Assembly: GCF_022815725.1 (NCBI RefSeq)
Contig: NZ_JALGRF010000015.1
Span: forward strand, 102,048 to 166,047
Length of the DNA stretch: 64,000 nucleotides
Reading direction: 5' to 3'
Source: Streptomyces sp. APSN-46.1
GTDB taxonomy: Bacteria > Actinomycetota > Actinomycetes > Streptomycetales > Streptomycetaceae
Shown: piece after piece, positions 33,184-42,100 of the stretch
Layout: every line of letters starts with the position of its first letter
How positions within the stretch are numbered: the stretch's first letter is position 1
The notes under the pieces: generated by a model
Database searches by the model: none
Seen by the model: only the letters and a program-made list of their open reading frames with translations
What the model was told of the DNA's origin: nothing
Position numbers and translations under genes: made by a program

Positions 33184-36100
33184 ATGACCACCTCGTACAC
33201 GGCCGTCGGCGCAGCGCAGAAGGGCGGTCGCGCAAGCCTCGGTGAACTGTTCGAGGAGCGGGCGCGGATCAATCCGTCGGCGCCGGCTGTGGTGTGTGGT
33301 GACGAGCGGCTCTCCTATGCGGAACTGGACGTCCGTGCAAACCGGTTGGCCAGGCTGCTCTTGGAGAACGGCGCGGGCCCCGAGCGAATGGTCGCGCTTT
33401 TCCTGAACCGGACCGTGGAGACCGTCGTCGCCATGGTCGCCGTGCTCAAGGCGGGCGCGGCGTACGTGCCCATCGACCCGGACAACCCCGCCGAGCGGAT
33501 CGCGCTCATAGTCCGGGACGCCCAGGCGGCATGCGTACTCACGGACCAAGCGGCGGCGCCGGGACTGCCCGGGCTCGACGTCCCGGCCATCGTGCTGGAC
33601 GCGCCGGATACGGTCGCCGCCCTGGCCGGGGGCGAGTCCGGGACGGTCGGTGACGCCGAGCGGCGCGGTGCCCGGCAAGGGGCCCATGCGGCGTACGTCA
33701 TCTACACCTCGGGCTCGACCGGTCTTCCGAAAGGCGTGGTCACCACTCACGCCAACGCGGTGCGCCTCTTCGCCGGGCAGGACCACTGGCTGGAATGCGG
33801 TCCCGACGATGTCTGGGCATGGTTCCACTCCTACGCATTCGACTTCTCCGTCTGGGAGATCTGGGGCGCCCTGCTGACCGGGGCCCAGGTCGTGGTCGTA
33901 CCCCGCGATGTGAGCCGCTCGCCGGGTGAGCTGCTGGAACTGCTCATCCGCGAAAGGGTCACCATTCTCAGCCAGACGCCGTCGGCGTTCGACGAACTGC
34001 TGGCAGCCGGGGGCGATACCGATGTATGGGGGCGGCTGGAGCTGCGCCGCGTGGTCTTCGGGGGCGAGGCGCTCTCGGCCCGTGCCGTCTCGGAGCTGAA
34101 CAAGGTCCTGCCCGATTGCCGCGCGGTCAACATCTACGGGCCGACGGAGACCACCGTCCACGCCACCACCTGCTACGTCGCGGCCGACGGCACCGTTCCC
34201 GCGATCGGCCGCCCGGTCGACGGCTCCCGGGTATTCGTCCTCGACGCCGCCCTTCGGCCGGTCCCTCCGGGCGTTACGGGTGAACTGTATGTCGCCGGCG
34301 CCGGGCTCGGCCGCGGATATCTGGCCCGTCCGGGGCTGACGGCCTCCCGCTTCGTGGCCAGCCCGTTCGGGACGCCCGGCGAGCGGATGTACCGCACCGG
34401 TGACCTCGTTCGGTGGCGGACGAACCGCAATCTGGAGTTTGTTGGCAGGGCCGACAGTCAGATCAAGCTGCGCGGCTTTCGCATCGAACTCGGCGAGATC
34501 GAAGCGGCGTTGGCGGAGCACCCTTGGGTGGGCCGGGCCGCTGTTGCCCTGCGAGAGGACCGCCAGGGCGACCGGCGGCTCGTCGGCTATGTCATAGCCG
34601 AGCCCGAAGCCGGTGCTCCGGAGGGGGAGTTCGCCTTCGCCCGGGCACTGAGGGACTATCTGCAGCAGCGGCTGCCGGGTCACATGGTGCCCGCCGCGTT
34701 CATGACGCTCGACAGCTTCCCGCTGAACGCGAACGGTAAGCTCGACCGCGCGGCACTGCCGGAGCCTGTCGGCGGAATCATTCCGATGGGCCGCCGTCCG
34801 CGTAATCCGCAGGAGGAGATCCTCTGCGATCTGTTCGCCGAGGTGCTTGCCCTGCCTTCGGTGGGTGTGGACGAGAGCTTCTTCGATCTGGGCGGCCATT
34901 CCCTCATGGCCACACGGCTCATCAACCGCATCCGGGCGACCCTGGGTGCCGAGCTGACGATCCGTACGCTGTTCCAGGCGCCGACGGTGGAAGGGCTGTC
35001 GCGGAGGATCGACGCATCGGTCGCGGTGCGTCCGCCCGTGGTGCTGATGGAGCGCCCTGAAGCGGTGCCGCTGTCGTTCGCGCAGCGCCGCCTGTGGTTC
35101 CTCCAGAAGTTCGAGAACTCGCCTGCCTACAACATCCCCTTGGCGTTGCGGCTTTCCGGTGAGTTGGACCGGGAGGCGTTGCGGGCCGCGTTGGTTGATG
35201 TGGTGGGCCGGCACGAGAGTTTGCGTACGGTGTTCCCGGAAGTAGATGGTGTGCCGCGGCAGTTGGTGCTGGGTGCGGTGGAGGCTGGGGCGGTTCTTGG
35301 GTTCTCGGTGTCGGAGGTTCCGGCTGGGGGTCTGGGGTCGGTGCTGGCGGTGGCGGCTCGGCGTGGTTTTGATCTGGAGTGTGAGCTTCCGCTGCGTGCG
35401 GATGTGTTCGTGATGGGTCCTGGGGATCACGTCGTGTTGTTGGTGCTGCATCACATCGCGGGTGATGGCTGGTCGATGGGGCCGTTGACGCGTGATCTGG
35501 CGCAGGCGTATGCGGCGCGGTGTCGGGGTGAGGTTCCCGCGTGGGAGCCGTTGCTTATTCAGTACGCGGATTACACGTTGTGGCAGCGGGAGTTGCTGGG
35601 TGAGGAGAGCGATCCGGAGAGTCTGCTCAGTGCGCAGATCGCGTTCTGGAAGGATGCGCTGGCGGGTCTGCCGGAGCAGTTGAACCTGCCTGCCGACCGT
35701 ACGCGTCCGGCTGTGGCGTCCTCGCGTGGTGCGGTGAGTCCGTTCGTGCTGGGTGCCGGGGTGCATCGGGGTGTGGTGGGGCTTGCGCGTGAGTGTGGCG
35801 TGAGTGTGTTCATGGTGTTGCAGGCGTCGTTGGCGGCGTTGTTCACGCGGTTGGGTGCGGGGACTGACATTCCGTTGGGCACGCCGATCGCCGGCCGTAC
35901 GGACCAGGCGCTGGACGAGTTGGTCGGGTTCTTCGTCAACACTCTGGTGCTGCGTACGGATACGTCGGGTGATCCGACGTTCCGTGAGCTGCTGGGCCGG
36001 GTGCGGGAGGCGGACCTGGCGGCGTACGCGCACCAGGATCTGCCGTTCGAGCACTTGGTGGAGGTGCTCAATCCGCAGCGCTCCCTTTCCCATCACCCGC

Positions 36101-39100
36101 TCTTCCAGGTGTCCCTGGCCCTCCAGAACACCCCCCAGGGGAAGTTCGAACTGCCGGGTCTGGAGGTCGGCGCCGAGCCGACCTCCACGGCAACGTCGCG
36201 CTTCGATCTTTTCGTGAGCCTATGGGAGCGCAGGACGGTCGACGCCGACCCCGACGGACTCGACGGCGTCGTGGAATTCGCCACCGATCTGTTCGACCGG
36301 TCGACGGTGGAGGCCCTGGTCGCGCGGTGGGGTCGTCTGCTGGAGGAGCTGGTCGGCGCGCCGGACGCGCGGATCGGTGCGGCCGAGGTCCTCTCGGCGG
36401 ATGAGCGGCGTGAGCTGCTCGGCGGCGTGAACGATGGTGGCGCGGTGGCGCCGTGGGTCTCCCTGGCCGCGTCGGTCGAGGCGCAGGTCGCGCGGGAGCC
36501 CGGTGCGGTGGCGGTGGTCGACGGTGGTGATCGCCTCACGTACGGGGAGCTGAACGCGCGGGCGAACCGGCTCGCGCGGCTGCTGCTCGAGCGTGGCGTG
36601 GGTCCGGACTCGGTGGTGGCCCTCGCGCTGCCCCGCTCCCTCGACCTCATCGTCGGATTCGTGGCGGCGCTCAAGGTGGGTGCGTCGTATCTGCCGATCG
36701 ACGTCGACCTGCCGACCGGGCGGATCGACTTCATGCTCTCCGACGCCGCACCCGAGGTCGTGGTGGTGTCGTCCGCGTGTGAGCATGTGCTGCCCGCCTC
36801 GGCGGAGCGGCTGGTCCTGGACGATCCGGCAGTCGCGGCGGGACTGTCCGCCCTGTCCGCCGTGGATGTCACCGACGCCGAGCGCGGTGGGACGCTCACG
36901 CCCGAGCACGGACTCTTCGTCCTGTACACGTCCGGCACGACCGGCACCCCCAAGGGTGTGGTGATGCGCGCCGGGGTGTACGCGAACATGCTCGTGTGGC
37001 ATGAGCGGATCGTCGGCGGCGGAGTGGGCCGTCGGGTTGCCCAGTTCACAGCCCTGACCTTCGACGTGTCGGTACAGGAGATGCTCTCCTCCCTGGTGGC
37101 GGGCAAGGAGCTGTGGCTGCCCGCGGAGGACGTGCGGCGCAGTGGTGAGCTGCTGGCTCGCTGGATGGACGACAACGACATCGCGGAGCTGCACGCACCG
37201 ACCCTGGTCATCGAGGCGGTGTGTGAGGCGGCGAACGAGCACGGCCTTGAGATGCGGGCCCTGCGGCTGATGTCCCAGGCGGGTGAGGCGCTCAGGCTGA
37301 GCCGGAACATACGCCGGTTCTTCGTCTCGCACCCGCAGGTGGAACTGCACAATGTGTACGGTCCCACCGAGACGTACGCCATCACCGCGGAGGTGCTGAC
37401 GCGTGACGTCGACGAGTGGGCCGCGGCCGCCTCGATCGGTCTACCCATTCCCGGACAGCGCGTCTACGTACTGGACGACAAGCTGCTGCCTGTGCCGGCC
37501 GGCGTGGGCGGGGAGCTGTACGTGGCGGACAGGGGTGCGGCACGTGGCTATCTGAACCGTGCGGGTCTGACGGCCGAGCGGTTCGTGGCGGACCCCTACG
37601 GTCCGGCCGGTGCGCGGATGTACCGGACCGGTGACCTGGTCCGCTGGCGCGCGGACGGCAAGCTCGACTACCTCGGCCGTACGGACCACCAGGTCAAGGT
37701 CCGGGGCTACCGCGTCGAACCGGGTGAGATCGAGTCCGCCCTGGCGAGCTGCCCGGGCGTGGACCAGGCCGTGGTGATCACCGACACTGACAACGGCCCC
37801 GCGCGGCTGCTGGCCTACGTGACCGTGGCGGACGAGGCCGGCCTTACCTCTGCCGGGCTGCGCGCGTACGTGGCGGATCGCCTGCCGGACTACATGGTGC
37901 CGTCCGCGGTCATTCTGATGGACGAGCTGCCGCTGACGACCAACAGGAAGGTGGACCGGCGCGCGCTGCCCAAGCCGGACCTCACCGGCGGCGAACAGCG
38001 CAAGGCCCGGAGCCCTCGTGAGGAGATCCTCTGCGAGCTGTTCGCCGAGGTGCTCGGTGTCCCTTCGGCCGGGGTCGAGGACAACTTCTTCGATTTGGGT
38101 GGTCATTCGCTGCTGGCGACGCGGTTGATCAGCCGTATCCGTACGGTGCTGGGAGTCGAGCTTCCGATCCGCACCCTCTTCGAGCGGCCGACCGTAGCCG
38201 GTCTCGCGGGCGAGCTGGACTCCCAGGGCGACGTGCGCCCGCCGCTGCGTGCCCTGCAGCGTCCTGAAGTGGTGCCGCTGTCGTTCGCGCAGCGCCGCCT
38301 GTGGTTCCTGCACCGCCTGGAAGGTGTCACCCCCACCTACAACATGCCGGCGCAGGTGCGGCTTTCCGGTGAGTTGGACCGGGAGGCGTTGCGGGCCGCG
38401 TTGGTTGATGTGGTGAGCCGGCACGAGAGTTTGCGTACGGTGTTCCCGGAAGTGGATGGTGTGCCGCGGCAGTTGGTGCTGGGTGCGGTGGAGGCTGGGG
38501 CGGTTCTTGGGTTCTCGGTGTCGGAGGTTCCGGCTGGGGGTCTGGGGTCGGTGCTGGCGGTGGCGGCTCGGCGTGGTTTTGATCTGGAGTGTGAGCTTCC
38601 GCTGCGTGCGGATGTGTTCGTGATGGGTCCTGGGGATCACGTCGTGTTGTTGGTGCTGCATCACATCGCGGGTGATGGCTGGTCGATGGGGCCGTTGACG
38701 CGTGATCTGGCGCAGGCGTATGCGGCGCGGTGTCGGGGTGAGGTTCCCGCGTGGGAGCCGTTGCCTGTTCAGTACGCGGATTACACGTTGTGGCAGCGGG
38801 AGTTGCTGGGTGAGGAGAGCGATCCGGAGAGTCTGCTCAGTGCGCAGATCGCGTTCTGGAAGGATGCGCTGGCGGGTCTGCCGGAGCAGTTGAACCTGCC
38901 TGCCGACCGTACGCGTCCGGCAGTCAACACCTACCGTGGCGACGCGCTCGGCCTGCGCTTTGATGCCGGGGTGCATCGGGGTGTGGTGGGGCTTGCGCGT
39001 GAGTGTGGCGTGAGTGTGTTCATGGTGTTGCAGGCGTCGTTGGCGGCGTTGTTCACGCGGTTGGGTGCGGGGACTGACATTCCGTTGGGCACGCCGATCG

Positions 39101-42100
39101 CCGGCCGTACGGACCAGGCGCTGGACGAGTTGGTCGGGTTCTTCGTCAACACTCTGGTGCTGCGTACGGATACGTCGGGTGATCCGACGTTCCGTGAGCT
39201 GCTGGGCCGGGTGCGGGAGGCGGACCTGGCGGCGTACGCGCACCAGGATCTGCCGTTCGAGCACTTGGTGGAGGTGCTCAATCCGCAGCGCTCCCTTTCC
39301 CATCACCCGCTCTTCCAAGTCATGTTCGCCTTGCAGAACGCCCCCGGCGGACAGATGGAGCTGCCTGCCCCCGAGACTCGGGAGCAGCGACCCGAGGGCA
39401 GCGACGAGCGAGTGGGAACGTCCCGCTTCGACCTGTTCTTCAACGTCACGGAAAGGCGCGCCGGACAGGGCGATCTCGAGGGCCTCGACATCGTCGCCGA
39501 GTTCAGTACCGATCTGTTCGACCGGTCGACGGTCGAGGCCCTGGTCACACGGTGGGGTCGTCTGCTGGAGGAGCTGGTCGGCGCGCCGGACGCGCGGATC
39601 GGTGCGGCCGAGGTCCTCTCGGCGGATGAGCGGCGTGAGCTGCTCGGCGGCGTGAACGATGGTGGCGCGGTGGCGCCGTGGGTCTCCCTGGCCGCGTCGG
39701 TCGAGGCGCAGGTCGCGCGGGAGCCCGGTGCGGTGGCGGTGGTCGACGGTGGTGATCGCCTCACGTACGGGGAGCTGAACGCGCGGGCGAACCGGCTCGC
39801 GCGGCTGCTGCTCGAGCGTGGCGTGGGTCCGGACTCGGTGGTGGCCCTCGCGCTGCCCCGCTCCCTCGACCTCATCGTCGGATTCGTGGCGGCCGCGAAG
39901 GCGGGCGCCGCGTTCCAGCCGGTCGGACCGGACTGGTCCGAGGACCACCTCGAGGCCGCTCTGGCAGGCGTGTCACCCGTGCTCACGCTGACCGCGTCCG
40001 GCGACCACGTCGTCCTTCCGGACGGAACGGGGCGACTGGCACTGGACGCCCCGGACGTCATCGCGGCGCTGGACGGGTACTCCGCGGAGAACCTCCCCGT
40101 GGGCGGTCTGACCTCCGCACACGCCGCGTACGTCATCCACGTACCGGGAGCAGCGGGCGAACCGCTCCCGGTGGTCGTCACCGGCGCCCGCCCTTCGACG
40201 GCGGCTTCCGGGCGTGAATCGGCACTGGGCGCGGATGCCTCTGTGCTGCACCTGTCCGACGTGACGGCCGAGCCGGGAGTACGGGCCGTCCTCGCCGTCC
40301 TCACACACGGCGCCACGCTGATCCTCGGCCCTGACAGCGACCTCGCGGCGTTTGTCGAGCGGGAGAAGATCACCCATGTCTCCCTCGGCGTCTCGGAGCC
40401 TGCTCTCTGGGACACCGCGCAGGAGCTGCGCGGCCGTGTGCTCATCCTCGACGGTGAGGAGTGCCCCGAAGCCCTCTCCCGGAGACTGACGGCCGCGGGT
40501 AACACGCTGCTGAATCCGTATGCTCCGGCCGAGGCCGGCCCGGCGTCGGCGCTGCGGGTCTACGTACTGGACGAGCGGCTGCGGGCCGTACCGTCCCACG
40601 TTCCCGGTGAGGTGTATCTCGCGGGCCCTGGCCTGGCACGGGGCTACGCGGGCCTACCCGCGGCGACCGCGCAGCGATTCGTGCCCGACCCCCATGGTGA
40701 GCCGGGCTCACGGATGTTCCGCACCCGCGAAGCCGGACGCCGGGATGCCGACGGCACGCTGCGGCTCCTGGGCCGGGTCGACGAGCAGGCCGAGATACAG
40801 GGTTTGAGGGTCGAGCTGCGGGCCGTGGAGACGGCCATGGACACGTACCCCGGAGTTCTCCGGTCGGCGGTCGCCGTCCGCGGCGCGGACCTGGACGAGG
40901 CGTCCCAGGCAGCCATGCTCGTCGGCTACGCGGTTCCCACGTCCGAGGCGGGGATCGACACGGCGGCGCTGCGCCGCCACCTCCAGCAGCTGCTGCCGGC
41001 CGCGCTGGTGCCCGACGTGGTGCTGTCGCTGGACGTCCTGCCGACGACGCTGTGGGGGACACTGGACCGTGGGGCGCTGCCCGCCCCCCGGTTCGGGCTT
41101 GCCCGAAAGCGGGCGGCCCGAGGCCCTCAGGAAGAGATCCTGTGCGAGCTGTTCGGGGAGATCCTGGGCCGCCCCGCGGTCGGCGTGGACGACAACTTCT
41201 TCGACCTGGGCGGCCACTCTCTGATAGCCACCCGGCTCACCTCCCGGATCCGTACCGTCCTCGGCATCGAGGTCGGCGTGGGACACCTCTTCAAGGCACC
41301 CACCGCGGGTGAGCTCGCGGCGCTGCTGAACGACATGCGCAGCGACACCGTCCGGCCCGCGCTGGTACCGGCACAGCGACCGGAGGAGGTATCCCTCTCC
41401 TTCGCACAGCGTCGCTTGTGGTTCCTGCACCACATCGAGCCGGGCATGACCGCCTACAACATCCCGCTCATCCTGCGGCTGACCGGCAGCCTCGACCAGG
41501 AGGCACTGCGGGCGGCGCTTGACGATGTCCTGGGCCGACACGAATCCCTGCGGACCATCTTCCCCGAGCGGAACGACGCTCCGCGCCAGTTCACGGTGGC
41601 GGCGGACCTGGCGCGGATGGAATTCACCGTGCGGGAGAGCGGCGAAGCCGAGCTCGCTTCGGCACTGTCGGCCGCCGCGGGGGTCGGTTTCGATCTGGAG
41701 CACGACTTCCCGATCCGGGCCGAGGTGTTCCGACTGGGGCCGGACGAGCACGTACTGCTGATCGTGCTGCACCACATAGCCGGCGACGGCTGGTCCATGG
41801 GACCGCTCACGCGGGACCTGGGACAGGCCTACGCCGCCCGCTCCCTGGGGCAGGCGCCCGCTTGGCAGCCGCTACCGGTGCAGTACGCCGACTACACGCT
41901 GTGGCAGCAGGAACTTCTGGGTACGGCCGACGATACCGGCAGCCTGCTGAACGAGCAGGTGAACCACTGGGCGCAGGCGCTGGCCGGGCTCCCCGACCGC
42001 ATCGAGCTGCCCTTCGACCGGCCGAGGCCCGCGGTGAACTCCTACCGCGGCGACGTGGTGAGCCTCCTGATCGGCGCGGAGCTCCACCAGAAGCTGGCGG

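Noticed and set aside
38357..39317. Assembly duplication of the C-domain block
   Set aside because: The copies differ at several bases and in a 40-bp island, and their flanks are distinct. A collapsed repeat cannot be fully excluded without reads, but it is not the simplest reading.
39676..41100. Sequencing error or frameshift as the cause of the damaged third A domain
   Set aside because: The frame is open throughout, domain length is normal, and several separate motifs are changed by substitutions while flanking T and C domains are intact.
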